Assembly (NCBI RefSeq): GCF_001677335.1
Contig: NZ_LZYB01000006.1
Span: 1-64,000 of the forward strand
Length of the DNA stretch: 64,000 nucleotides
Direction: 5' to 3'
DNA from: Erythrobacter dokdonensis DSW-74
Lineage (GTDB): Bacteria; Pseudomonadota; Alphaproteobacteria; Sphingomonadales; Sphingomonadaceae
Position 1 is the stretch's first letter; each line of letters starts with the position of its first letter. Position numbers and translations under genes: made by a program. This document shows, in pieces, positions 36,274 through 44,287 of the stretch. The notes below the pieces were generated by a model. The model saw only the letters and a list, made by a program, of their open reading frames with translations, made no database searches and was not told the DNA's origin.

Positions 36274-36929
36274 GGGGCCGAGCGGGCCAACTGCGCGCTG
36301 CGGGCCTTTTGCGCGAGCGCCCGCAGCCGTGCCCTTGTTGCCGCGGGGCCCGACAGGGCCGCGACCAGTTCGATGCTGCGGTTGGTCCCTCGCAGATAGT
36401 TGATTGTCACCCTGCGGACATAATGCCCGATTTCCGGTGCGTAGTCCCATTCGCGCCGTTCCAGCAGGCGCATGGTCGTGGAGGAATAGCGATCGCACTT
36501 CACCGGCACCGCATCGAAGGTTCCTGCCTCGACCGTGAAGGGCTTCATCTTGCCGCTCTTGCAGACCCACAGGCTGACCGAGCGCTTCGCGCCGGCCTGG
36601 GGGTTGGCGCGGGTTTCGGTGATCACCCGGAAACGTGCCGAGCGCGGGCGGTCGAGCGGCCAGAGCGAATCCGGACTGCCCCGCACTTCTCGCCGGCCCG
36701 TTGCGCGGCCGCTGCGCCATTGCAGCACCGGCACGACAAAATTGCGGCTGCGCCGGTAGCGCGAACTGCCAAGCCCGCGCCAGATCGTCGCCTTCTCCTC
36801 GACTCTAACCACCTGCTCGACCCGGCCATCGGAATAGACGAAGGCATCGCCCTCGCGGTAACGTGGCAGTCCGGTCGGCAGCATCAGCGCAGCGGTGGCG
36901 GCGCCTGTCGTCAACAGAGCGAGCATCAA
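36270..36929 (-). CDS. Unknown exported protein downstream of a subtilase
   Basis: 219 aa. Not recognised. A short hydrophobic start (MMLALLTTGAATAALMLPTG) looks like a signal peptide or anchor. The remainder is beta-rich and very basic, with many Arg residues and two cysteines (LWVCKSG, PVKCDRY) 37 residues apart. Its start overlaps the subtilase stop by four bases (ATGA), so the two are coupled and probably function together in the envelope. Confidence 0.7.
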   Translation of the reverse strand: MMLALLTTGAATAALMLPTGLPRYREGDAFVYSDGRVEQVVRVEEKATIWRGLGSSRYRRSRNFVVPVLQWRSGRATGRREVRGSPDSLWPLDRPRSARFRVITETRANPQAGAKRSVSLWVCKSGKMKPFTVEAGTFDAVPVKCDRYSSTTMRLLERREWDYAPEIGHYVRRVTINYLRGTNRSIELVAALSGPAATRARLRALAQKARSAQLARSAP

Positions 36930-38524
36930 TTGCCTCCGATCAGTCCTGCGCCGAAAATCGGATCGCGCCCGCGCGGTCCAAGGTCGCGCGCTTCGGCCTC
37001 GAGCTTGCGCACGACTTGTCGCGAAAGGGCAGCGTCGGGCTTGCGCAACTGCCCCGCCAAACGCGCAGCGACCACCGGTGCCGCAAAGGAGGTGCCGGTC
37101 GCATCGCGCACCGCGCCTTTGGCATCGATCGCTGTTACCGCCACGCCGCGTGCGGCGAAATCGACGTAAGCGCCGCGATTGGCATAGCGATAGATCCGAT
37201 CCTTCGCATCGACGGCGGTTACCCCGATGACGCCTTCGTAGGCTCCGGGGAATACCGGCGGGGCGGCAGGGCCATCATTGCCGGCGGCGGCTACCACGAT
37301 GTGACCGCGCTTGGTGATCCGGGCGATCGCTTCGGCCACGGCCGCGTTGCGAGGGCCGGACAGGCTGATATTGATCACCGGCGTTCCCTGAGCCGCCAGC
37401 CAGTCGAGCGCCTTGATCAGGGCATAACTCGAACCCGAGGTCTCGCGCGGACCGCCAAAAATGTCCGCGACGAAGATCCTGGTTTGTTGCCGGGGGTTAC
37501 GCTTCGTCCCGGCCATCAGGTGCGCGACCGCTGTGCCGTGAAGACGCGGTTGCGGCGTCTTGCCGTTAAAGGCGCGCTGGGTCAGCGTGATGTGGCGGAA
37601 CAAATCGAGGCTTGTTGCCACGCCTGTATCGATCAGGCCGATATCGCAGCCGCAGGCGATCCGTTCGGGGACACTCTTGCCGCGCCGGCGGCTGGTCTGC
37701 ACTGCAGCGCTGTCGAACAGGTGATTATAGCCGATGCTGTCCGGGTCGGCGATGGTATCGAGCCTATCGAGTGCCGCCTCTCCCGTCAGCTCGGCCGGCC
37801 CCCGGAGCAGGAGGAGGGTGCCGGCCACCGCCAGCCTTTCGCGGCTTACCACCTCGAACCCGTTTGCGCGCAATTCGGCAAGATCCTGCTCGTCCAGGCC
37901 GAGCGCGACAAATTCGCTGCGCCGGTAGCGAAAGCCTTCGCCGTCGGTGTCGATCAGATCGCGCTGGTCGAGCTCTGCGCGCTCCGCTGCCGTTTCGCCA
38001 AGCGGGTATTCCCACTGGCCTTCGCTGCGATCATCATCGTATCCATCGACGTCGTCGTCACCGTAGCCATCGGCGTCATCATCTTCTTCGTCGTTGTCGT
38101 CTTCGACTTCGCCATCGTCGTCATCGTCGCGATCATCACCGTCGTCATCGTCATCGCCGCTAACGTCGTCGTCGACTACGTCGTCGTCGCCATCATCATC
38201 GTCGCCAGCCTCATTGTCGGCGGCTACGTCATCGTCGCCGTCGGGCTCGTCGAAGCCGTCGCCGCCAAGGTCGTCGCCATCGGAACCATCGGCTCCATCA
38301 TCGAGGTCGCCGCCGCCGTCGGGGTCGTCCTCCCCGACATCGCCGCCATCGTCGAAGTCATCGCCGTCGTCGGGATCATCGGGGTCGTCATCGTCCGGAT
38401 CATCGCCGTCATCGTCATCGCCCCCTGAGTCCTGGGCGGCGAGCGGCAAGGTGGCGAACTGACCCAGCGGCCCGAACGTCAGTCCGGCCACAAACAGCCA
38501 TGCAATGAAAATCCTGATCATCAT
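36926..38524 (-). CDS. Subtilisin-like (S8) serine protease with long Asp-rich N-terminal segment
   Basis: 532 aa. The signal peptide is followed, at about residues 33-165, by an extreme Asp/Gly/Glu-rich segment. The catalytic domain starts near 290 with all three residues: Asp299 (IGLIDTGVA), His329 (LHGTAVAHLMAG) and Ser479 (GTSFAAP). The Asp-rich part may bind calcium or act as a spacer; that is inference. Region 170-290 resembles a pro-domain. The GGAAC-type promoter at 38549-38574 suggests control by the divergent ECF sigma factor. Confidence 0.88.
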   Translation of the reverse strand: MMIRIFIAWLFVAGLTFGPLGQFATLPLAAQDSGGDDDDGDDPDDDDPDDPDDGDDFDDGGDVGEDDPDGGGDLDDGADGSDGDDLGGDGFDEPDGDDDVAADNEAGDDDDGDDDVVDDDVSGDDDDDGDDRDDDDDGEVEDDNDEEDDDADGYGDDDVDGYDDDRSEGQWEYPLGETAAERAELDQRDLIDTDGEGFRYRRSEFVALGLDEQDLAELRANGFEVVSRERLAVAGTLLLLRGPAELTGEAALDRLDTIADPDSIGYNHLFDSAAVQTSRRRGKSVPERIACGCDIGLIDTGVATSLDLFRHITLTQRAFNGKTPQPRLHGTAVAHLMAGTKRNPRQQTRIFVADIFGGPRETSGSSYALIKALDWLAAQGTPVINISLSGPRNAAVAEAIARITKRGHIVVAAAGNDGPAAPPVFPGAYEGVIGVTAVDAKDRIYRYANRGAYVDFAARGVAVTAIDAKGAVRDATGTSFAAPVVAARLAGQLRKPDAALSRQVVRKLEAEARDLGPRGRDPIFGAGLIGGN

Positions 38525-38548
38525 CGCCGCGATTCCCCACGCCCGCTG

Positions 38549-38574
38549 AAACCTTCCTGCGAAGCTTCCGTTCC
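38549..38574 (-). promoter_or_regulatory. Candidate ECF-type promoter for the subtilase
   Basis: On the minus strand GGAAC (38574-38570) is followed, after 16 bases, by GGTT (38553-38550), close to the ECF/EcfG pattern GGAAC-N16/17-cGTT. It lies about 25 bases upstream of the subtilase start. Confidence 0.4.
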
Positions 38575-38602
38575 CGCAAACCTGCCAATCTGCGAAGCTT
38601 CC
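38558..38602. repeat. Direct repeat in the subtilase/ECF intergenic region
   Basis: TGCGAAGCTTCC occurs at 38558-38569 and 38591-38602, start-to-start 33 bases (about three helical turns). Each copy has the palindromic core GAAGCTTC. It could bind a regulator; the first copy lies inside the candidate minus-strand promoter. Confidence 0.5.
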
Positions 38603-38650
38603 AGTTCCTTTAAGCCATGGCTTTACCTATGACCCCCCTGGTCTATGAAC

Positions 38651-38676
38651 GGAATATTTCCTCTTGCTGAACCGTT
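38651..38676 (+). promoter_or_regulatory. Candidate ECF autoregulatory promoter
   Basis: GGAAT (38651-38655), exactly 17 bases, then CGTT (38673-38676), one base off the EcfG-type consensus. It ends only six bases before the GTG at 38683, so transcription from here would give a leaderless message or use the ATG at 38695. Confidence 0.4.
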
Positions 38677-38682
38677 GGCATC

Positions 38683-39204
38683 GTGAACCGGCTGATGAAC
38701 ACGGACGAAACGACAAGACAGGCGCTCGTCGCTCTGATCCCGCGCCTGCGGCGCTTCGCCCGTGTCCTGACCGGCAATATGGCCGACGCAGACGATGTCG
38801 TGCAGGCTTGTCTGGAGAAAGCGATGCTGAACCTCGATCAATGGCAGCCCGGCACCCGGCTTGATGCCTGGGTGTTCCGGATCGCCCGCAATCACTGGCT
38901 GGACAACCGCCGCCGCGCGCACAACCGCATGGGGCACGATGATATCAGCGAGATGCCGGATCTGGTCGGCGATGACGGGGTGGCGGTGGTCGAGGCTGGT
39001 GACGAAGCCCGGATGGTGCGCGCCGCAGTCGATGCACTGCCGCCCGATCAGCGCGACGTGGTCGCGCTCGTGATACTGGAGGAAATGAGCTACCGCGAGG
39101 CGGCCGACACGCTCGGTCTGCCGATCGGCACGGTGATGAGCCGCCTGTCGCGTGCCAAAGCCGCTCTGGCGAAGCGCATTGCGGGGACAGGAGCGGTGCA
39201 GTGA
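38683..39204 (+). CDS. ECF-family RNA polymerase sigma factor
   Basis: 173 aa. Region sigma2 (about 10-80) includes RRFARVLTGNMADADDVVQ and WVFRIARNHWLDNRRR; region sigma4 (about 105-165) includes ALPPDQRDVVALVILEEMSY and IGTVMSRLSRAKAAL. It directs polymerase to stress or envelope promoters. The GTG at 38683 or the ATG at 38695 may be the true start. The stop overlaps the next gene, whose product is a likely anti-sigma factor. Divergent from the subtilase, which is a candidate target. Confidence 0.93.
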   Translation: MNRLMNTDETTRQALVALIPRLRRFARVLTGNMADADDVVQACLEKAMLNLDQWQPGTRLDAWVFRIARNHWLDNRRRAHNRMGHDDISEMPDLVGDDGVAVVEAGDEARMVRAAVDALPPDQRDVVALVILEEMSYREAADTLGLPIGTVMSRLSRAKAALAKRIAGTGAVQ

Positions 39205-39998
39205 GCGCTTCCTTCACCGATGCCCAGCTGGCCGCCTTTCTCGCCGGAACGCTTGTAGACGAGGCGTTGATCGATGCCATCGAGGTCGCGATCAACGCCG
39301 ACCCCGATCTGGCGGCGCGGACCGAAGCGCTGGCCGCAGGTCATGAAATTGATCCGCTGGTGCAAGCGGCCTTTGCCCCGGTGCTTGATGCGCCCGTGCC
39401 CGAACGCCTGATCGCTGCGGCCACCATGCGCGATGCTCCGGACGAAGCGGAGGTGGTCAGCCTGGATGAAGTCCGCGCCGCTCGTTCGCGCGCCGCGCCC
39501 ATCCCCGCCAATGATACCGCTCGCGGCAGCTGGGGCTGGGCGCAGATCGGCGCCATGGCCGCCAGCCTGGCGCTGGGCGTGATGATCGGCGGGCCGTTGC
39601 TGAAGGCCGGCTCCGATGCCCCGCAAGGCGCTAGCCTGGTGCTCGCCAGCGCCGATCTCGACGCCATGCTCGACAATGCGCCGAGTGGCCAGCTGGTCGA
39701 ACTTGCCGCGCTCGGGCAGGGCGAGGTTGTGCTCACTTTCCGCAATATCGACGGCCAGCTGTGCCGCCAGTTCATGATTGAGTCCGTTGGCGGAGCCACC
39801 AGCGATGCGCTCGCCTGCGCGGGGGGCGCCGGGGAGGGCTGGCAGATTGAGGCCTATGGCCGCCGCGCAGCCCCGATCGGCGAGATGCGGCTTGCGGGCG
39901 GCGATGCCGCGCCTGCGGTGATCGCGGCGGTCGATGCCATGATCGACAGCGATCCCTTGATCGGTGCGGACGAAGCGACCGAATTGAGCAAGAAGTAG
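39201..39998 (+). CDS. Transmembrane anti-sigma factor
   Basis: 265 aa. A cytosolic N-terminal part (about 1-110, with the FTDAQLAAFLAGTL start typical of anti-sigma domains) is followed by one membrane helix (about 111-134, GWAQIGAMAASLALGVMIGG) and a periplasmic domain containing two cysteines (GQLCRQF, ALACAGG). It overlaps the sigma gene by four bases. By analogy it sequesters the ECF sigma and releases it upon an envelope signal. Confidence 0.88.
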   Translation: MSASFTDAQLAAFLAGTLVDEALIDAIEVAINADPDLAARTEALAAGHEIDPLVQAAFAPVLDAPVPERLIAAATMRDAPDEAEVVSLDEVRAARSRAAPIPANDTARGSWGWAQIGAMAASLALGVMIGGPLLKAGSDAPQGASLVLASADLDAMLDNAPSGQLVELAALGQGEVVLTFRNIDGQLCRQFMIESVGGATSDALACAGGAGEGWQIEAYGRRAAPIGEMRLAGGDAAPAVIAAVDAMIDSDPLIGADEATELSKK

Positions 39999-40025
39999 GA
40001 CCCAGACGGGGCCCTGACCGACAAG

Positions 40026-40059
40026 AAAAAGCCCGGGCCGCTTGTCTGACCGCCCGGGC
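40026..40059 (-). terminator. Terminator of the porin gene
   Basis: Stem GCCCGGGC (40031-40038 with 40052-40059) followed on the minus strand by TTTTT (40026-40030). It lies 26 bases after the porin stop and may also serve the anti-sigma gene. Confidence 0.65.
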
Positions 40060-40085
40060 AATGGCCTGTGCCGCAGGGCGGGCGG

Positions 40086-41153
40086 TCAGATCGTCAGCAG
40101 AACTTCCACGACGCTCGCGATCCCGTCGTTATCGACCAGGCCGAACCGCTTTTCGCGAAACTGCACGATGTCGGCGCGCAGCTCGATATTGGGATGGACC
40201 CGGTAGAAGCCGCCGACCCCGAACAGCCGGTTGCTGCGGTCCGAGGCCTTGGTATAGGCGGCGCTGCCGGCCACACCCCATTCGGGCGTGACCCAGCCGA
40301 TGCCGCCATTCAGCTCCCACTGGTCGAAACCGGGAGCGAGGCGGTTCGAATCCCCGCGATCGACATAGGCGCCGCCGATCCGCAGCGGCCCGCGCCGCGC
40401 CTCTGCGCCCACGCTCCAGCTACGCAGGTCCTCGCGGGTGGTGACCGGATCGGCCTCGCCGGTGACATAGCCACCGCTCGCGCCGAGGATCCAGTCGCCC
40501 ACCGGCTGCTGGTATTGCAGGCCGAATTCGAAGGCGTTGTCGACTTGGATGCTCTCGCGCGAGTCCACCGCAGCGGCGTTGCGGCGGACCTTGGGCGACC
40601 ACGAGACGCCCCCGCGCAGCCCCCCGATCGGCGGCGAGAGGTAGATCACCTTGAACGCATCCTGCGTGTCGAGCGCGCGCAACAACGCCTGCGTGCCGGC
40701 ATAGCGCGAGAACTCGCCGCGCACCTGCCCCAGGGCAACCAGCGGTGCGGCAAAGGCGAGCCGATCGGCCGGGCCATCCTGCAGGCCCACTTCCACACGC
40801 CCGTAATCGCTGGCGACAAAGCCGTAGATTTCGCCCGCCTCGAGCACTTCGGAGGCACGACGGCGGCTGTTCTGTTCGACATTGAGGCCGATGATGATGC
40901 CGTCGGGCGAGGTCCATTGCGCGTTGAGCCTTGCGAACAGATCGACCTTGGCATCCGGAGAGTTGGTGGTGGCCTCGTCATCGCGAAATATCGCGCCTTG
41001 CGTCGCCGCGCCCCCGGTAAGGCGGATGTCGAAGCCTTCCCACTGGACCTCGATCCTCGGCAAGCCCTGATCTGCATGCGCCGCGCCAGCGCACAACATC
41101 GCCCCGCACACGGCTGCACCGTCAAGGGCGCGTCGCATCAATATTCGCCTCAT
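40086..41153 (-). CDS. Outer-membrane porin
   Basis: 355 aa. Signal peptide (to about GAAHA), then alternating polar and hydrophobic beta strands with a typical trimeric-porin pattern (YGRVEVGLQDGPADRLAFAA, WSVGAEARRGPLRIGGAYVD) and an end in strand-like sequence, though the final residue is Ile rather than Phe. The start at 41153 was chosen because GAAGG lies seven bases upstream. It follows the hydrolase by about 50 bases on the same strand. Substrate unknown. Confidence 0.8.
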   Translation of the reverse strand: MRRILMRRALDGAAVCGAMLCAGAAHADQGLPRIEVQWEGFDIRLTGGAATQGAIFRDDEATTNSPDAKVDLFARLNAQWTSPDGIIIGLNVEQNSRRRASEVLEAGEIYGFVASDYGRVEVGLQDGPADRLAFAAPLVALGQVRGEFSRYAGTQALLRALDTQDAFKVIYLSPPIGGLRGGVSWSPKVRRNAAAVDSRESIQVDNAFEFGLQYQQPVGDWILGASGGYVTGEADPVTTREDLRSWSVGAEARRGPLRIGGAYVDRGDSNRLAPGFDQWELNGGIGWVTPEWGVAGSAAYTKASDRSNRLFGVGGFYRVHPNIELRADIVQFREKRFGLVDNDGIASVVEVLLTI

Positions 41154-41204
41154 CTTCATACCTTCAGAATAATGCACACCGGCTTATGTCCCGGCCAAAA
41201 CCCT

Positions 41205-41990
41205 TCAGACAAGGTTTTGTGCCACGAATTCGAGAAGTTCGCCTTCAGCGACGCATTGCGTGAAATCATGCGACACCCCGTGCAGCGTCAGGATCTGCGG
41301 GCGGCCCGGCCTGCCCAGACTATCGGCGTAGGCGCTCGCCGCGCTGACGTAGCAACGCGCGCGGCGCAGCCGGTTGCGGCCCTGGTGTTCGACAATTTCG
41401 GGATCCTGGCGCACCGACTCGTCGACGCGGGTATCGCGGTTGCCGACAATCACCGTTGTCGGAATGTCGAGAAAGTCGGGCCCGACCAGCGGATCGCCCT
41501 GTCCGTTGCCGATGCCATAGGGATAGGCAAGATCGGTGCGCGGCAGGCTATACCAGCCCGCCGAAACCGCACACAGACGCTCGACCCGTTCCGGATGGAA
41601 CATGGCAAAGCGGTGCGCCATCTGGGCCCCGCCCGAAAAGCCGAACAGGCGGAAGCGCGTCACGGGGACCCCGTGCTCCTCGGCAACTTCTTCCAGCAGC
41701 CGGATCAGGGCCGCATCGGATTGTGTCTGCCCGGGCTTGCGGGTCCTCATCTGCTGGTATTGGCCAAACCGCTCGCGCGTGAAGAGCGGCGCGATGATCG
41801 AGACCTGGCGAAAGGCGGGATGGATCGCAAAGCGCATCGCGATCTCCGCCGCGTTGCGGCTGATCCCATGGATCGCCACCAGCACCGGCTGATCCGGCCG
41901 CAGATTGGCGACAAAGCACTCAGGAACATCGGGCGTGGTGGACGCACGGTAGGTCGGCAGGCTGCCGGTCGACATCATCATAGCATTCAT
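41205..41990 (-). CDS. Alpha/beta hydrolase (esterase/PHB-depolymerase-like)
   Basis: 261 aa. The nucleophile motif GFSGGA (Ser119), the oxyanion HGISRN (41-46) and a late His in LHGVSHDF fit an alpha/beta hydrolase of the esterase/dienelactone or PHB-depolymerase type. No signal peptide is obvious, so it should be cytosolic. Its ATG overlaps the stop of the membrane-domain gene (ATGA). The substrate is unknown; clustering with transport genes suggests it acts on an imported or exported ester or peptide-like compound. Confidence 0.8.
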   Translation of the reverse strand: MNAMMMSTGSLPTYRASTTPDVPECFVANLRPDQPVLVAIHGISRNAAEIAMRFAIHPAFRQVSIIAPLFTRERFGQYQQMRTRKPGQTQSDAALIRLLEEVAEEHGVPVTRFRLFGFSGGAQMAHRFAMFHPERVERLCAVSAGWYSLPRTDLAYPYGIGNGQGDPLVGPDFLDIPTTVIVGNRDTRVDESVRQDPEIVEHQGRNRLRRARCYVSAASAYADSLGRPGRPQILTLHGVSHDFTQCVAEGELLEFVAQNLV

Positions 41991-43012
41991 GAACCGGACT
42001 CCGTCGGCGGGGGCTTTGCTTGCGCAGGGACAAGGGATGGATGTTGGCGCGGGAGAGTGGCGCGGGCCGCAGAAGAACGGACGGCAGGTTGCGCGCGGTC
42101 ACGGCTGCGCTGACGGCGGGCGGCTGCGACCAGCCGCTCCTCAAGCCGTAGCAGCGCGATCCGGCCACCGATCCGGGCATGGAGCGCGCGCGCGCTTTCC
42201 AGCAGGCGGGCAGCGATGAAGCCGATCAGCATCAGGTTCCCGGCAAGGCCGGCTTGCTGGCCGCCCCCCGCCGCCGGCACGACAATGACCAGCATTGCGG
42301 CCAACCCACCCAGGGTCGCGCTCGCATCCATCGCGCCCGCGAGAGCGGCGCGATGGATCGATGTGCGCGCGATGGCATCGGACAATTCGCCGAGCTTGCG
42401 AAAGCCCCGGCCATTGGTGTTCGGCAGCCCGCCCAACTGTCCGCGAACGCGGCGCACGAGCCAGCGGTTGAGCCTGCCGCGATCGATGCGCTGCGCTGCA
42501 ATCGCATGCGTCAGCCGCCAGGCGATCAGCAGGATGACGGCGACCGCAATCGCCATCGGCGCCAGCGCCATGTGCAGCTGCGGCATGGTCAAGCCCACCC
42601 AAAGCGCGGTCGCGACGACGGCGGTGACACTGGTCCATAGCCGCACCGTTCCGCGAAGGGCATAGTTGCGCAGGGCTGCCATGTCGTTGATCAGCACAGT
42701 CAGCCAGCGCGCATCGCCGCCCTCGCCGTGATGACGAGTGACCGCATGATACAAGGCACCGCGGCAGTCGGTGACGAACCCTTGCGCGAACGCCTCCCCC
42801 AGCCAGCGTTGCAGCAGCAGCGCTGCAGCAGCGGTGAGCGCGATGCCGACGGCTGCGGGCAGCGCGCCCGGTGCCACACCAGCCGGCGTCATCAGCCGGT
42901 CCAGCGCACCGGCGAACAGCACCGCCAGCAACGCCTCGCCGACCGCGATCAGCGCGAGCAGCACGGCCAGATAACGGCGCCGTCCCGCCAGGAGGCGCGG
43001 GGCTGCGCTCAT
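41987..43012 (-). CDS. ABC-exporter-like transmembrane domain protein without ATPase domain
   Basis: 341 aa. Five to six membrane helices are visible, spread over about residues 10-290, with intracellular loops and the segment DARWLTVLINDMAALRNYA that resembles ABC type-I exporter membrane domains. There is no Walker A, no LSGGQ and no nucleotide-binding domain, and the protein ends in a basic Arg/Pro tail. It overlaps genes on both sides (ATGA). It might pair with a separate ATPase or act independently. The ABC link is a structural guess. Confidence 0.6.
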   Translation of the reverse strand: MSAAPRLLAGRRRYLAVLLALIAVGEALLAVLFAGALDRLMTPAGVAPGALPAAVGIALTAAAALLLQRWLGEAFAQGFVTDCRGALYHAVTRHHGEGGDARWLTVLINDMAALRNYALRGTVRLWTSVTAVVATALWVGLTMPQLHMALAPMAIAVAVILLIAWRLTHAIAAQRIDRGRLNRWLVRRVRGQLGGLPNTNGRGFRKLGELSDAIARTSIHRAALAGAMDASATLGGLAAMLVIVVPAAGGGQQAGLAGNLMLIGFIAARLLESARALHARIGGRIALLRLEERLVAAARRQRSRDRAQPAVRSSAARATLPRQHPSLVPAQAKPPPTESGS

Positions 43013-44097
43013 GCTGCTACCTGGCGGGACGGCTGGCTGAAGACGATCCGGCTGGCGCTGATCGGGTCGCGCAGTTCGGAAAGGGTCGCAACCGCGATGC
43101 CGGTCGCACGCTCCGCCTCGCGCGAGGCCAGCGGTGAGGCGGAGACCAGCCCCGATACCGCCACCGGCACAAGCCCTCGCTGGGCCAGCCACTGGCAGCC
43201 GAACGCTGCGCCCATGGCGTCGGAAGCAGCGAACAGCACCGCGTCAAACCAGCCGTGTGCATGGCCCGTCTCGAGCAGTTGCGCGGTCTCCCCATGCAGC
43301 AGGCCGTCGGCGATCTCGACCACAGCGATGTCGGCATCGGCATCGGCCAGTCGGCCCAGCAGCGTCTGGGTGATCCGCCCGAGTTCCTCGGTTGCGACGC
43401 CGAAGGTGGAGGCGTGACCGGCGTCGGTGAAATCGACCGCGAGCGCCGCACCGGCATCGCGCATCGACCACAGGTCTCCGCCCGATCCGGTGCCGGTCAG
43501 CTTGGCCGCGCCGACCTTGAACCCGCTGCGCGAAAGGCCATGCACCAGCCCGGCGACGGTTGTCGTCTTGCCCGCATTCATCGAACTGCCGACGACCGCG
43601 ATTACCCGCGGCGGGCGCGAGCGCGGGTGCTGGTCGGCGCCGAAATCTGCAAGGTTCAGCGTTCGGCCGGTCCTGTCCTGCAACACGCCGAGCACCTCGA
43701 TGGCGGTCGCCTGCCGGACGCGGGCGTGCTTCGCCGTGACCCGGGCGGCAACCCCGCCACCGGCGACGAGTTCGCAAGGGCCAAGGTCTTCGGGGACATA
43801 GGCTTCGAACTGGTCGGGCGCATAACGGTTGCCGTAAGCGACGATGATCTCGTCCCCGACGTAAAGATCGCCGCGCCGACCGTGGATGTTCTCTATCCGG
43901 CGGTGCTGCCCGATTGTGGTCACCCGGGCGAGAATGATGTCGCCCGCACGGGGAACCCGATCTGAGCGCGCCAGCCGCGCCGCGCGGGTCAGATCAACGT
44001 TGCGCGTCGTGAAGGCGCGCTTGGCCGCCGCGATGCGGGCGCTAAGACGCGCGATCCGGTCGCTACCGACGAAAGTGCTGAGATCGTGGATGGTCAT
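43009..44097 (-). CDS. P-loop protein, DUF1611-like
   Basis: 362 aa. The C-terminal half carries a Walker A-like GSSMNAGKTTT (170-180), then KLTGTGSGGDLWSM and VEIADGLLHGETAQLL, the layout of the DUF1611 / dethiobiotin-synthetase-like NTPase group. The N-terminal half (1-160) is beta-rich with GDLYVGDEIIVAYGN and is not recognised. DUF1611 includes DgcN, an enzyme of D-glutamate catabolism, but the motif differs enough that no reaction can be assigned. First gene of a three- or four-gene coupled operon, 190 bases from the divergent porin. Confidence 0.6.
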   Translation of the reverse strand: MTIHDLSTFVGSDRIARLSARIAAAKRAFTTRNVDLTRAARLARSDRVPRAGDIILARVTTIGQHRRIENIHGRRGDLYVGDEIIVAYGNRYAPDQFEAYVPEDLGPCELVAGGGVAARVTAKHARVRQATAIEVLGVLQDRTGRTLNLADFGADQHPRSRPPRVIAVVGSSMNAGKTTTVAGLVHGLSRSGFKVGAAKLTGTGSGGDLWSMRDAGAALAVDFTDAGHASTFGVATEELGRITQTLLGRLADADADIAVVEIADGLLHGETAQLLETGHAHGWFDAVLFAASDAMGAAFGCQWLAQRGLVPVAVSGLVSASPLASREAERATGIAVATLSELRDPISASRIVFSQPSRQVAA

Positions 44098-44287
44098 CGG
44101 GGTGGCTCCTTTGCCGTGGTCGGGAGCACAACGACTGCAGTCTTCAGCTTATTCCCGAAGCCCGCCAGAAATTATTTTTTCAGTCGCGGGAATAACCGGC
44201 GTGCCGATGCCGTTAGCCGCTCAACCTGCGCTTGTCTTCGCCACGGCGGACCATGACGCACCGGGATGCAGCAACAGGAGCCCACAC

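Noticed and set aside
36863..38428. Long plus-strand open frame opposite the subtilase
   Set aside because: It arises from the low-complexity Asp-codon tract and gives a Val/Ile-rich junk translation.
41987..43192. Longer start for the membrane-domain gene at 43192
   Set aside because: It would overlap the DUF1611-like gene by about 180 bases; the ATG at 43012 gives a clean ATGA junction.
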